DNA from: Dama dama
Taxonomy: Eukaryota > Chordata > Mammalia > Artiodactyla > Cervidae
DNA: 64,000 nt
Assembly: GCF_033118175.1 (NCBI RefSeq)
Contig: NC_083714.1
Coordinates: 9,052,001 to 9,116,000 of the forward strand
Reading direction: 5' to 3'
Made by a program: the position numbers and the translations under genes. Of the stretch, positions 12,238-22,777 are shown one piece after another. Each line of letters opens with the position of its first letter. Position 1 is the stretch's first letter. The notes below the pieces were generated by a model. That model worked only from the letters and a program-made list of their open reading frames with translations. It did not search any database and was not told where the DNA came from.

Positions 12238-12690
12238 TTAAATCTTCATATGTAATTTCCTCAGAGCCTCCAACTCAGTGCTCAACAGCTGTACAGCCAG
12301 TTGGCTGTAGACAGCTCCTGGAGTTTTTAAGGAGTATTTCTGGGCAGCTTTTGGTAAAGCACTCACTGAAAGGTTAATCAAATCAGGCAGACTTACATGT
12401 TGTTTAAACAAATCCCCCTCTTCACTGAAGACTGAACAGATGCATTGGCTCTCCCCAGAGGCTTTTATGCTGTTATCATGTTCACTTTTCTTTAAGGGTA
12501 TAAGAAGCAGGCCCCCCACTGAAATGTTGTGAAGTAATTAGCCTCCAACTAATTAAAAAAAAAAAAAAAAAAGAAGCAGGCCCATACTCTGAATACTGTG
12601 CAATCAACATTTTGTGCCAACTCATGAAACTCCTCTGTACTTCCAGGACCTTACAGATTCTAAATTCTCTCACATCAATATTCATTCCAC
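12238..12690 (-). other. Unrecognised open segment, possible exon or retrocopy end
   Basis: The minus strand from 12519 to 12238 is open for 93 codons and ends with 'STELEALRKLHMKI' and a stop, followed by an A-rich run (12230-12237). The composition (acidic, Ser/Gln/Leu-rich, 'VSLPDLINLSVSALPKAAQ') looks protein-like, unlike the SINE/LINE shadows nearby. Upstream text from 12690 may continue it in another frame, but a tiny L1 insertion (12515-12570) separates them. I do not recognise the family. It could be the last exon of an unknown gene, a decayed retrocopy (the A-run favours this) or chance. Intervals 11735-12230 and 12700-14030 hold nothing else I can assign. Confidence 0.35.
12515..12570 (+). 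mobile_element. Extremely truncated L1 insertion with target duplication
   Basis: About 38 bases of the ruminant L1 3' end ('gaagtaattagcctccaact') plus an 18-base A run are flanked by exact copies of AAGAAGCAGGCCC at 12502-12514 and 12571-12583. The perfect 13-bp duplication shows a recent target-primed insertion. It interrupts the open segment described at 12238-12690. Confidence 0.9.
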
Positions 12691-14638
12691 TTGTGGTTTG
12701 TGAGAAGACAGTCAGTTCTATAGGTAAGTTTGTTTAATTAGGTACAAAAGTAGGAACTAAAAAGGCCATACATTGAGAGATTGTCTGTTAAAGATGCAAG
12801 TAAGTGCCAGCTGGGTGTATTTTAAAGAGCTTGATAGATTAATGTGTGCAGGAGACCATCAGCTTGTCATTCACGCATGCTGAGAGACTTAACAAGGGCC
12901 ACATAGTAAGAGATATGTCACGGGAATGTCGACACAGGTCAGGGCCTAGGGCACAGGTGAGGTCGCAGGTGTGGAGCCTCACTTCACAACCGTGACACTG
13001 AGTGGTGATTTGCAAGACTAACTCCATGTGACTCCACGTCAAAGACAGGAAGACATCCCATGTAACTAAGTGACGCCCGACCCTTATGGCAATGCTAACA
13101 ACTCTTGTGACGGGGAAGTCCTAACGTGTTTAATGCACGTGCTCCACCTGTGTTCGGGAATTAAACTGTACAGATTTCATGACTGGAGAACAGATTGGAG
13201 CCAATTACAGCTCCCTTTAGGAAGACACCTCAGCAACTGCTGTGGAGGCAAATTCAGTGTCTGAGGGGCACACTGATGGGCCGTAATGTCGGGGCAGGGC
13301 TGAACCTCTGTGACAGCACTGGTCTTGAGTACACTAATATCTGTAATATATTAAACATGCTCATATGTCAGTAGCTACTGGTAAGACGATGGTCTCCACT
13401 TACATTTTTGTACCTACAACCCGACAGGAAGTGTATTAGAACTGTATCTGGAACAGAAGCAGGAGAGATGTGGGTTTCTGTGGTATTAATGACTCTGGCC
13501 AGTTGGTGCCTGTACTGTAATAACTGCTAATGTTCTGAACATAGCTCTGCTGAGGAGTTTATGTCTCACCTTGATAGAAAGTGGCTACCTTCCAGAAATT
13601 ACTTCCACAGGAGAAAATTCTATTAGAAAATATTTTGCCTTGAGATTACTTAAAATGTGATCAAGCTTAATGCAAACCCTATAAACCATACCAAAAAATG
13701 TGTCACAATAAAGGATCACTCAGTTCTAACTGAAGTTAAAAAGTACATTTATTTAGAATGTGGGCAAGATTTCAGTATAAAAGAAAAGAGTATTAGAAAT
13801 AAAAATAAAATTACAAAATTTTCAAACCTTTAACATCCATAATTTAGAGATAGCAAGGTCTTTATTTGCATCATTTTATTTGCAGCTAAAGTTCCATTAA
13901 CAGTGTTGTGAAACATTTAAAAACCTGGAAAATGAATCATAAAACCTAATATGGGCTCTTAAAAGTCATATAATATAAAACATAATTTATGTTTCCTCAG
14001 AATAAAATTACACACCTTAATAAGATACAACCTATTTAATATATTTGTCTTCCTGCTTAAAAACGCTTGTCCCAAAGAAAGGAGCTGAAAAACAAGGACA
14101 TCTGAAGGAACAGGGCCGAGGGCAGGTCTGTGCGGCTCCTGGCACCAGTGCAGGTGTGTCAGTTAAATTTATATGTAGCCGTGTTGAGGAAAACAGCTTC
14201 CCACAGCAGTGCGGACCAGTGCCAACACTCAACAAGGGCCCCACAATAAGAAGAAGAGCCCCAGGTGCCCAATACCCCGCCATAGAAAACCAGCCACTCC
14301 CTTATCCTACAGGGCATGTGCCAGGCCCTGCAGCCCAGGCAACTGCCTGTGGCAGGACGATGCGGCTGCTCTCAGGTTGTAGACGCAAGGAGAGGCCTGC
14401 AAGGACACCCACAGATGACTCAGGCAAGCTTTACACCAAGTCTTCCTTCCACAAGGAAAGGCAGCACAGAATGGGCATTCAGATCTCAACATGGAGGGTG
14501 GGACAGAGCCTGGAAAGATGTAAGAGCACCTACTCTAGAACAGCCTACAAAATTCAATGGGCCTCTCAATGGTTCTATCACTAACCCTGGCAATAGTGCC
14601 CTAACCTGTGGGCTCACGGAGCGCACGCAGCTCTGACA

Positions 14639-14742
14639 CTAACGATGAGAGGGGCCCACCCACCACCTTCCCAAAGGATATGACTTGTAGTCCAGTGTCT
14701 GAGTGAGCACTCCAGTGAGAACAAGCTCTGCATTGTGAACAT
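14639..14742 (-). CDS. PAXIP1: PAXIP1-like last coding exon
   Basis: The acceptor is 'ttttgtctttgttccttgcag' in pieces at 14743-14762. It encodes '(D)VHNAELVLTGVLTQTLDYK' and then a diverged tail 'SYPLGRWWVG', stopping with TAG at 14641-14639. The last BRCT helix is well conserved. The tail is not what I recall for human PAXIP1, so the normal stop has been replaced or the exon end differs in this copy. Confidence 0.7.
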
Positions 14743-14828
14743 CTGCAAGGAACAAAGACAAAACCTGTCAAACAGACGCACCTGCCTGCACCCACACACA
14801 CCAACACGCAGCAGAGCAATGAACATAC

Positions 14829-14902
14829 CTAATCCTCTGGCAAAATATTCTTGACACAAGTGAATGTCATTTTCACAGGATATTAAAATTATTTCTGACA
14901 TA
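14829..14902 (-). CDS. PAXIP1: PAXIP1-like exon (second from end)
   Basis: 74 nt. The acceptor is 'ttttccttaaag' and the donor is 'GGATTAG|gtatg'. In the matching frame it reads 'MSEIILISCENDIHLCQEYF' then 'ARGL', leaving in phase 1 to complete Asp with the next exon. With the preceding exon's canonical donor the junction is shifted by one nucleotide, which would put stops in the frame. Confidence 0.72.
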
Positions 14903-14987
14903 CTTTAAGGAAAAGAAAAGCAGCTTCTTGGTTACTGAACCTCATACATGGCATTGATGCATTCAACAGTGTTTCACTTCTGTACAC

Positions 14988-15122
14988 CTTATCCTGCTTA
15001 TATTCCATGAATTTCTGGAAAGATGGCTGTTTAGACAACACTTTGCCTCCTGCACATTCCATAATTGCTTTCATGGTTGACAGACTTGGGCAGATCCCAG
15101 GAGTGATGTAAAAGTATTTCGC
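14988..15122 (-). CDS. PAXIP1: PAXIP1-like exon (third from end), BRCT core
   Basis: 135 nt, 45 codons. The acceptor is 'tattttcatttttag' and the donor is 'GATAAG|gtgtac'. It encodes 'AKYFYITPGICPSLSTMK' then 'ECAGGKVLSKQPSFQKF'. The Gly-Gly pair is the BRCT turn motif. It joins the previous exon in phase ('LFK' to 'AKYFY'). The frame is open through the exon, but the next junction is out of phase. Confidence 0.75.
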
Positions 15123-15597
15123 CTAAAAATGAAAATACTTGTACTGGTTTCAAAGTGAATTTTCAGTGTGCGGAATTTCTCATTCTACCCAAGAATTTTG
15201 ACAAAATACCTAATTTCACAGAGCTACCCAGTACTAGACTCCCCTAGTCCCCAACCTAAAGTGGGCCTGGCAAACCCAAACATGACATTTCAGAAATAAG
15301 CACTCTCATATGCTAGGTGTGACCTATAATTATTAGAAAGTGACTAGAACTTTAATTCCTGTAAGACATGAAGTATTCTGTGATAAGAGTAAGAATAAGA
15401 ACATTTTTCACAATTTTTGAAGCTCAAATGGAGTACAAAATGATTTCGATGATTAAAATTTTCTAACTTCCTTACTCTCAAATGTACCAAATGTACCATT
15501 TTGTTTAAACTCCTCAAACATTTAGAAAAACAGACTATTTTAGGTAATGTACTCTTAACTCAGTACTGCAAATCTCCTTTGATTCCAAAGTTGGCTC

Positions 15598-15645
15598 CTT
15601 AAAAGTAAAACAAAACAAACAAACAAACAAAAAAACAAAACTGAT
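15598..15645. repeat. (AAAC)n simple repeat
   Basis: Tandem 'aaac' units at about 15608-15640. The flanking sequence 15130-16060 is intronic to the PAXIP1-like exons. Another short A run lies at 15838-15852. Confidence 0.9.
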
Positions 15646-16062
15646 TATCTCTATTAATCTACTAAGCCACTGTTTGATACAAAAATTTTCCAAACTGTTC
15701 TATCTTAGAAACATTTAAACACTGTAGTCTAGAATTATTAGACACATATTCAGTTAATATTTTCTCAAGAATGGTCTCCATTTTCCAGCTGAATATACAT
15801 TTTATGAGAATAGTATTAATGTAAGTTGTTAAAAGCAAAAAAAAAAAAAAATCTTATAAATTATTCATAGCATACTCTTTGAACCCGGGTTATTTGTAGT
15901 GCATCTCTCCCCATATCGATTCTCTTAGACACAGAACACATCCTAGAGGAGGCCTGACTGCACAGGGGGAGTGGGGAGAGCCCAGCTCTCTGGGTGCAAG
16001 CTGCCTGCTCCGTCATGGTTGCCCAGATGCAGCAGCTGATCTGAGCTCCAGTCCAGGCGTAC

Positions 16063-16163
16063 CTTGAAAAGCGGAGAAACGTGGGCCCTCTTCAAGGACT
16101 CCTCCCAACTGAAGGAGAAAAGCACTTCAGCCTCCCCATCTCGGAGAAGGTAGTTCTGTTTGT
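16063..16163 (-). CDS. PAXIP1: PAXIP1-like exon (fourth from end)
   Basis: 101 nt. The acceptor is a pyrimidine tract ending 'cttccttttcag' (rc) and the donor is 'TTCAAG|gtacgc'. It enters in phase 2, then encodes 33 residues including 'LLRDGEAEVLFSFSWEESLK' and 'RAHVSPLFK', and leaves in phase 0. This is the region just before the last BRCT core. The reading frame is intact. Confidence 0.75.
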
Positions 16164-16169
16164 CTGAAA

Positions 16170-18310
16170 AGGAAGACAGCACAGCCTCAGAAAGTGCCTG
16201 GCGCTGGGGTGCACCGCGTGTGACTGGCTCCAGGTGCCCCAGTGAGCCAGGTGCTGGCATCCGCCTGTGAAACCTGTGAATGAGTAAGTCTCCCCGATTG
16301 TGTTTCATTTACCTTCCTCCCGAAAACAGCCAGCCAGGCCAAAGACACTCTTCCTCATAGATCAGTGTTTCTCAGCTTTCAGGAACAAATGTTCTGACAG
16401 CCGTCCATGGACCCTCCTCTCATCCCTGGGCAGCTCCCCACCTCCCCCTCAGCTGTAGCTTCACACTGTTGGGGGGCCACAGCACCCCAACCCAGACCCA
16501 GGTGAAGAGTGCCCATGTGGAGGGACAGGCTGGGAACCAGGTTCATGGCCAGCTTGTGCTCACAGGGACCAGTGACTTCAGAGCCACTGGACTCCAACTG
16601 AGAGTCGCTTAGCCACATTTTATATATGTACCAAAAACAAGTTCCTTTTATATACATATAAGTACATTAATTTATAAAGAATGGTTTTACCAGATTTTGA
16701 CGATCTAAGAATTATTAAATAATACGTAATTTGTCAAAAAGTAAAGATCACAAAATGTTTTCATCTTCTTATGAACATATCTCTTTCAGAAAAGAGTTTC
16801 ATTTCACCATCGTAACCAAACTAATAGTCCAGGGTCGGGCTGAGTCAGATGACATGCTGTAGGGCTGACAGGCCACATGGTGGGTCTGTCACTTGCCCTT
16901 CTCTTTTTAAAACAATGCCTTAAAAATGAGAAAACCATTCTCAGCTCAGACTTGACTCCATCAGGTCACTCTGGAGACACTGAGATTTAACAACTGCTAG
17001 AAATGCAAGTCCATCAGCCACCAGCAGAAAAAGAAGGCACTATACTAGGTGAAAGAACAGAAGAATTTCTAAAAAATGAAGTTAAAAAATGAACAAAGAA
17101 GTACTGTCATGCATGAAGTTACGTACTTGAATGAAGTGATGTATTTGAAATGCTAGTTTCTATAGCATGATGAAGGTTGCTGTGCCTGCTGAAGAGCTGT
17201 GAGGGATGACAGGAAGCAGTTTGTGTTTAAGGTGAGAGATGACACTGAAATGAACACAGTAGCTACAACAACCCTGGGTTTCTAAGAGAAGAAGATGATT
17301 TATATTAACTTGGTCGGAGTTGTGGCAGGAGTCAGACTTTCCACAGCAGTGCAAAGGGCATGTGTATTCCAGAAAGAAATATCCGATACAATTAGTGTCC
17401 CAAACTATATAGATATAAATACAGAATGTCAAAATAACCCTCCCCCATGATAGGAAGCGTCCAGTCTTAAAGCTGTCAGAGCCCAGGCGGGGGCGGTGTG
17501 CTGCAGGGGTGGGGGTGCAGGTGTGGCCAACGGGGGCTGACTACATGGGACTCGTCCAGGAAGCTAATGTATTTAGGACATCAGGAGCAGGTGTCTCACT
17601 GCTGGAGTACAGACACGGGAAGGGAGAGACGAGCCTGAGCCCTGTGGTGTGGGACTGGAACTGGACAGATAGACACGAGGAGCACCGTGTGAGTCGGCTT
17701 GGCATAGGCAGACCCCATGGGCCTGAGCGCCATCAGCTCCCCAGGTCTGCCCTGAGATTGGAACTGGTGGTGGGGTGGGGGGGTCCCTGGGACACGCTGG
17801 TGCCAGCACCAGGGCAGAAAAGCTTAAGAGTCTAGGACGCTCTTGTTTTGCCAAAAGCTACCAGGTGGTCACGACTGATGGGAAGAGCAGAGAGGACACT
17901 GAAGCCAGCACAACCAGAGGTCACTGGTCACAGCAGGGTGACGTGGGAACAGTGACAGCCCCATGGACGAGAAAGCAGCACCAGGTGAGAGCAGGCAGAG
18001 TGGAGAAGGGACCACATGGACACCACCGAAGGACCACTTGACAGATGCAGGGTTCTTTGTCAACCACCCCACCCCTGGGAGGAGGGGCCCCCACATGGCC
18101 CTGCCCTTGAGGGTGTGGAGCAAATGGAACCGTGGACCCAGTCTCTCAGCCCTTCCGGGTGCTTCCCCGTGGGGAAGGCTGTGGAGTCCCCACAAAGAGG
18201 AGGCTTCCACGTCTTCAGGCCTCCTGCATCCACAGAGGGGCCCTTGGCCGCTCTCCTTCCTGTACCCCTTTCATAACTCATGATGCCTCTCCCCCAAGCC
18301 CAGGCACCAC
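16170..18310. other. Low-copy interval with no supported gene
   Basis: 16170-17440 is AT-richer and looks like intron or flanking DNA. 17460-18310 is GC-rich, with several overlapping frames of 60-134 residues on both strands and none matching a family I know. No exon of the PAXIP1-like gene, nor a 5' exon of the PLCXD1-like gene (with its Gly-Ser-His-Asp motif), is seen here. Confidence 0.5.
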
Positions 18311-18314
18311 TCTG

Positions 18315-18482
18315 CTTCTGTCTTTGTAAATTGGCCTGTTCTGGACATCTCTTATAAGTGGACATGTAAAAATGTGTCCTTCTGTGTCTGCTTCTGTCAC
18401 TGATCATTGTGTGTTCAAGGTCCATCCATGATGTAAGGTGTGTCAGAACTCCACTCCTTTTCATGGTGAGTCATACACCACT
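18315..18482 (-). mobile_element. Old L1 3'UTR-like fragment
   Basis: Text such as 'ctggacatctcttataagtg' followed by 'gatcattgtgtgttcaaggt' and 'catccatgatgtaaggtgtg' parallels the common L1M 3' region. It is diverged. It runs directly into the tetranucleotide repeat. Confidence 0.5.
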
Positions 18483-18487
18483 GTGTG

Positions 18488-18728
18488 CATGAACCACATA
18501 CTACTGACCCACCCATCCGTCCATCCACCCACACACCCACCCACCCACTCACCTATCCATCCACTCATCTATCCATCTATCCACCCACCCATCCATCCAT
18601 AAATCCACCCATCCACCATGCATCCATCCATCCACTGACCAATCCATCATCCACCCATCCACCGATCCAACCACACTGACCCATCCATTGTCCATCCTTC
18701 TCTCTATCCATCCATCCACCCACCCACC
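18488..18728. repeat. (CCAT/CCAC)n degenerate tetranucleotide repeat
   Basis: About 240 bp of 'atccatccacccacccat'-type units with scattered changes. The long threonine/proline/histidine and tryptophan/aspartate/glycine reading frames on both strands come from this repeat and are not genes. Confidence 0.96.
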
Positions 18729-18904
18729 ATCACAGTCTGAAGTCACAGAGGCTGGGGGAACTGGGAGGGGAAGGGGGAGGCTGGGTCCCGCACTTTGTGC
18801 AGCTGAGCTGATGCCAGAGCTCCTTCCTGGTCCCAGATAAGCAATAGTTGAATTCCCATGTCCTCTGAGGTGGGATTGTGTTTGCACCCCGGCACCTCCT
18901 CCAG

Positions 18905-19122
18905 GGAGACTTTCTTGGTGGCTCAGACAGTAAAGAATCAGCCTGCAATGCAGGAGACCCGGGTTTGACTCCTGGGCCAGGAAGATCCCCTGGAGGAGAA
19001 AATGGCACCCCACTGTAGTACTCTCACCTGGGAAATCCCATGGACAGAGGAGCCTTGCAGGCTACAGTCCATGGGGTCACAGAGAGTTGACACAGCTGAA
19101 GCAACTGAGAACACAGGCACAC
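18905..19122 (+). mobile_element. Bov-tA SINE
   Basis: The tRNA-like head 'tttcttggtggctcagacag' at 18911 is followed by 'tgcaatgcaggagacccggg', 'aatggcaccccactgtagta' and 'cagagagttgacacagctga'. It is a complete plus-strand copy. Confidence 0.92.
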
Positions 19123-19914
19123 ACTCACAACTCTCCCCTGTAGTGCTTCTCCTGAGTGGATCAGGGATTTTATGGGGTGGAGAGAAGCCTGGGTGGGAGG
19201 CAGTCATTGTGGAGGATGTAGAGGAGTCAACGCTGGGGGCCCTGTCTGTGGGGAGGGGGCACCCAACTGACAGTGGTTCTGTCACTGGCACATGTTAGCC
19301 AGGGGTTGGATGCTGGACTGGGTAGAGAACACACCTGGGCCCAGTTGATCGCAGGAGCAGGGGCCCACCTGGAGGGGACAGATGGCCCCCGCCTTCCTGT
19401 ACATGCACTTGAAGGGCACTCATATTCCTGGATTTTCTGCTCCCAGGCTGGTCCTCCCAAGAGGGCAAGAGGCTGTCAAGCACAGCTCTTGCCTTGTGTA
19501 ATTGCTTCCTCCTGGGAAGTCCCGAGTTGTTGGAATCCTCCTCAGAGGATATGATGGGCAGAGAGCCAGGGCTGGAATGTGGGCAAACCTCATTCCTGCT
19601 TGCATCAGGTGCCTGCAGCCTGGCTTTAAGAGCTCACACCCAGAGGAGGGAGAGAGCAGGAGGGGGTCCACCATAGCCCGGGAGTCCTGCAGGACTGGGG
19701 TCCCTCTGCTCTGAGGGTCCCTTGGTGCCGGGGTCCCTCTGTTCTCCATCCCTCCAGGGCAGGGTCTCACCATCCTGGGGGGCCTTGGTGCTGGGGTCTC
19801 AAGTGGTATGGCTGCCATGGAGACCTGGGCTGTATGTAGCTGCAGTAGCACTTAATTTAATCCTTGTAGAGGTGGATGGCAAGTGCCTGTGTGTAGCTGA
19901 CAATATTCATATGA

Positions 19915-20194
19915 GTCTTTGCTTTTTCTTTTAATTTGGATTGGGGGGGTTGTGACTTCCTTTCCCATTCTTTATCATTACATTGTTTTCTTTTTCCATC
20001 ATGACTCTTGTGTAGAGAACACAGTACCATTTTCTGCTACTAGTTTATGTTAATATTAGTTTTTGCTTTTGCTTTTAATTTGGATAGAGAGAATCTATTA
20101 TTTTCTTTCCCATTTTTTATCCTTATTTTTTTTTTCTTTTTCCATTATGACTCTTTGTAGAGGACACAGTACATTTTCTGTTACAAATTAATGT
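19915..20194. repeat. Two-copy tandem duplication, unit about 140 bp
   Basis: The block beginning 'ctttgctttttcttttaatt' (about 19916) recurs as 'gcttttgcttttaatttgga' (about 20065). In both it is followed by 'ctttcccatt', 'tttttccat' and 'atgactctt.tgtagag.acacagta'. The second copy ends where a Bov-tA SINE inserted. Confidence 0.75.
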
Positions 20195-20405
20195 TATGGA
20201 TTCCCTGGTGGCTCAGTTGGTAAAGAATCTGCTTGCAATGTGGGTGACATGGGTTCGATTCCTGGGTTGGGAAGACCTCCTGGAGAAGGGAATGGCAACC
20301 CACTCCAGTAATCTTGCCTGGATAATTCCATGGACAGAGGGGTCTGGTGGGCTACAGTCCATCAGATAGAAAAGACTTGAAAACAACTGAGCAACTTTCA
20401 CTTTT
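20193..20405 (+). mobile_element. Bov-tA SINE
   Basis: The head 'gattccctggtggctcagtt' starts at 20198 and the body 'gaatggcaacccactccagt' follows, with the tail ending 'gagcaactttcacttttc'. 'aattaatgtta' before and 'aatttatgtta' after look like a slightly diverged target duplication. Confidence 0.92.
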
Positions 20406-20892
20406 CAATTTATGTTAAAGTTATTTTTAACTTTTTCCTGTCTTATTTGTGTGGTGGACAGATGTTTCTTCCTTTCATTCCCCCTACCTTGATTCCTTCT
20501 TGCCTTTCCTAGAGCTGTTTGTGGGGTGGGCACAGACCTCTGTGGCTCTTGTGTGTCCTCATGTCCAAGGGTCCAGCTTGGGTGTCGTGGAGCCCAGGCT
20601 GTTGAACCCACAGGGAGCTTCCACCCAGGGACTGCCTGAGAAGAGGGTGAGGCTGGACTCTGCAGGAACAGCCACCCCAAGATCACAATCTGGACCCGGG
20701 CTCTGTGCTCCACGTGACCAGTGACCCTGGAGACCCTGTTCCCAGAAGCAAGGCTTCAACCCCAGCAGCACCAACACTGTTGATTTCACAGTGGACAATG
20801 TGGCCCTCAGTTGGGTGTCCTCAGTACGTGCCCAGGCCTGAGCAGGGGGCTGCGTTCTGTGCCCAGCACAGGTGACCGACCTCTGTGTGCAG

Positions 20893-21014
20893 GTGCTGAG
20901 CATCACGAAGCAGCTGGATGCCCACGTGAGGACCTTCGGATGGCGCACACAGAGGAGGGCGCCAAGAGGAACCTGCACTCTGGCCACATGGTGTACACGA
21001 CGGCCCTCATGGAG
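20893..21014 (+). pseudogene. PLCXD1: PLCXD1-like exon block 1 (frameshifted)
   Basis: The acceptor is 'ctctgtgtgcag' and the donor is 'ATGGAG|gtgggg'. The start reads 'VLSITKQLDAHVR' in one frame and 'RMAHTEEGAKRNLHSGHMVY' plus 'TTALME' in another. The switch lies at 20935-20940. About 7 nt are missing there compared with the family pattern 'GVRYLDLR'. Confidence 0.75.
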
Positions 21015-21061
21015 GTGGGGGGGGACAGGGGGTCTGCCAGCCAGGGACACCCACGTCTGGT

Positions 21062-21310
21062 CCAAGCAGGAAGGGTGGGCCTCTGAGGGGATGGGCACGT
21101 GTCCACTCAGATGGACATATGGTCACTCCAGGCAGGAGAGGCAGACCTCTAAGGGGACAACACAGGTTCACTCCAGTTAGAAGATGCTGACCTCTAAGGG
21201 AATGGACACTCATCCACTCAGATGGACACACAGTCACTCCAGGCAGGAGAGGCTGACCTTTAAGGGGACAACACAGGTCCACTCCAGGTGGGAGAGGGCT
21301 GACCTCTGGC
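21062..21310. repeat. Minisatellite in PLCXD1-like intron, unit about 60 bp
   Basis: Repeated text 'cactccaggcaggagaggc' followed by 'gacctytaaggggacaacac' and 'ccactcagatggacacayrg' occurs in at least four related units. Reading frames here ('HSRQERQTSKGT' and the reverse) are repeat artefacts. Confidence 0.85.
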
Positions 21311-21644
21311 ATCAGTCATTCAGAATTCCCGACCAACATGCATTTCTGAACTCACACCTGTAACCCTGGCCTCTGGGGTGTCTCCCAGAATTTGGCTAAA
21401 CCAGACCCTGATATGTCTTTTCCTGTGTCCAGTTTTGGGGTGTCCAGTCCATTCTCTCAGCTGCTGGACAAGTCACTTAATCTTTCACTCTGGCCTCGGA
21501 CTCCGGTGCCCCCACCACAGAACCTAACGACCCTTGGGGTCTGGTGGTTCCATCCTGGGCCTCAGTGTGCATGTACCCTGCTGGCCTCGCACAGTCACTG
21601 CAGTACAGACGTCACACAATATTATAAGCAGTGCTATCTGCTGC

Positions 21645-21745
21645 TATGCACACACACACACATCCATGCACACACAGACCCTGAACACATGCACAGATGC
21701 TGTACCTACTGGAGTGTGTACATACACACACAAACACCAGAGCAA
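21645..21745. repeat. Degenerate (CA)n repeat
   Basis: 'cacacacacacatccatgca' and further CA-rich text to 'catacacacacaaacacc'. It is intronic to the PLCXD1-like locus. Confidence 0.9.
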
Positions 21746-21908
21746 TGCCACGGCTCCCCACTGCTACTCAGGCGCCATGCTTTATGTCTTTATGTTTTTG
21801 TGTGTCAGGACCCCCCAACCCATCTGTAGAGTGGCTGTGCTGGGGGAGGTCCCCACCCACGCCCCTCTGTCTCTCACTACAAGGCCCTTCTCCTCCATCC
21901 CTGCCCAA

Positions 21909-22063
21909 AACGCCCTCATGGAGATCTCAGAGTGGCTGGAGAACCACTCCCAGGAGGTGGTTATCCTGGAGTGCAGGAACTTCGAGGGAATGATGGAGGA
22001 CCTGCACGAGTACCTGATGGGCTGCATCAAGAACATCTTTGGGGACATGCTGTGTCCCCATGG
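21909..22063 (+). pseudogene. PLCXD1: PLCXD1-like exon block 2 (acceptor lost)
   Basis: Encodes 'NALMEISEWLENHSQEVVIL' then 'ECRNFEGMMEDLHEYLMG' and 'CIKNIFGDMLCPH', an uninterrupted match to the middle of the X domain. The donor is 'CATGG|gttaag'. The acceptor position 21907-21908 is 'aa', preceded by a good pyrimidine tract 'ctcctccatccctgccc', so one base change probably removed the site. Confidence 0.78.
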
Positions 22064-22179
22064 GTTAAGCAGGGGCCACAGGCTCCCCATGCTCTTGGCA
22101 GCGGGGACAGTGGGAGCACTAGGCTTCACTGTAATCAGACTATCCTCTCGCTGCGTGAGGCTGATTCAGGCAGCAGGTG

Positions 22180-22740
22180 ATGCTGCTCACAGAACCCCAG
22201 TAATCCACCCACCACTGTCTCCACTCAAACACTCCAATAAACAGCCCATCACTGGTCACAGTCACCCCCAATAATCCACCCTGCCCGGTCTCTATTCAGA
22301 CACCCTCAAAATCCATCAATCATGCCTCAAGATGCCCCAGTAATCCACCCACCATTTCCTATCAGAAACCCCAATAATCCACCCACCTCTGTTTCCACTC
22401 AGGCACCCCAATAATCGACCCATCACAACTGAAGACACCCAAGCAATCTACCCACCACTGTCTCCACTCAAACGCCCCAAAAATCTACCAATCACTGCTC
22501 AAGACACCCCAATAACCCACCTATCACTGTCTCCACTCAGACACCCCAGTAATCTATCCACTAGTCTCTCTACTCAGACATGCCAATAATCCACCCATGA
22601 CTGTCTCTTCTCACAGAAAACCCAATAACCAGCCCATCACTGCTCATAGACCCTCCAATAATCCAGACATCACTGTAGCTTCTCAACCACCACCAATAAC
22701 TGACACATTGTGTTACAAGGCACCCCAACAACCCCTGTGA
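22180..22740. repeat. Minisatellite in PLCXD1-like intron, unit about 35-40 bp
   Basis: At least twelve copies of a unit close to 'ccccaataatccacccatca' + 'ctgtctccactcagaca' are seen, each with changes. It fills most of the intron between exon blocks 2 and 3. Confidence 0.92.
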
Positions 22741-22777
22741 ACATGTCTCATGGGCACTTGGGTGATTCTCCCCCCAG

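Larger units (their letters stand above)
14639..16163 (-). pseudogene. PAXIP1: PAXIP1-like terminal exons (C-terminal BRCT), possibly a duplicated or decayed copy
   Basis: PAXIP1 (PTIP) is a nuclear BRCT-repeat protein of the KMT2C/D methyltransferase complexes and of the DNA-damage response. Four minus-strand exons match its C-terminal BRCT end in order: 16163-16063, 15122-14988, 14902-14829 and 14742-14639. All have AG acceptors and GT donors, so this is a genomic copy, not a processed one. Two features are odd. The second exon ends in phase 0 after 'YKQDK', but the next exon needs one leading T before 'MSEIILISC', so the junction is one base out of phase. The end also reads 'TLDYKSYPLGRWWVG...' before a stop at 14639-14641, unlike the short 'SYKFN' end I recall for human. 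No upstream exon is visible between 16163 and 20.8 kb. It could be the true gene with an assembly or splicing quirk, or a duplicate. Confidence 0.72.

Noticed and set aside
14045..14584. A 179-residue plus-strand frame
   Set aside because: It is antisense to the region just downstream of the PAXIP1-like stop, with no recognisable protein features.
18485..19013. Long frames rich in Thr/Pro/His or Trp/Asp/Gly
   Set aside because: They are translations of the CCAT-type simple repeat and a Bov-tA SINE.
20559..21098. A 179-residue minus-strand reading frame
   Set aside because: It lies antisense to the PLCXD1-like exon and across an intronic minisatellite. It has no family pattern.
21534..22274. 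A 246-residue plus-strand frame, the longest in the window
   Set aside because: Only 21909-22063 is exonic (PLCXD1-like). The start is a CA repeat and intron, and the end runs into intron and minisatellite.
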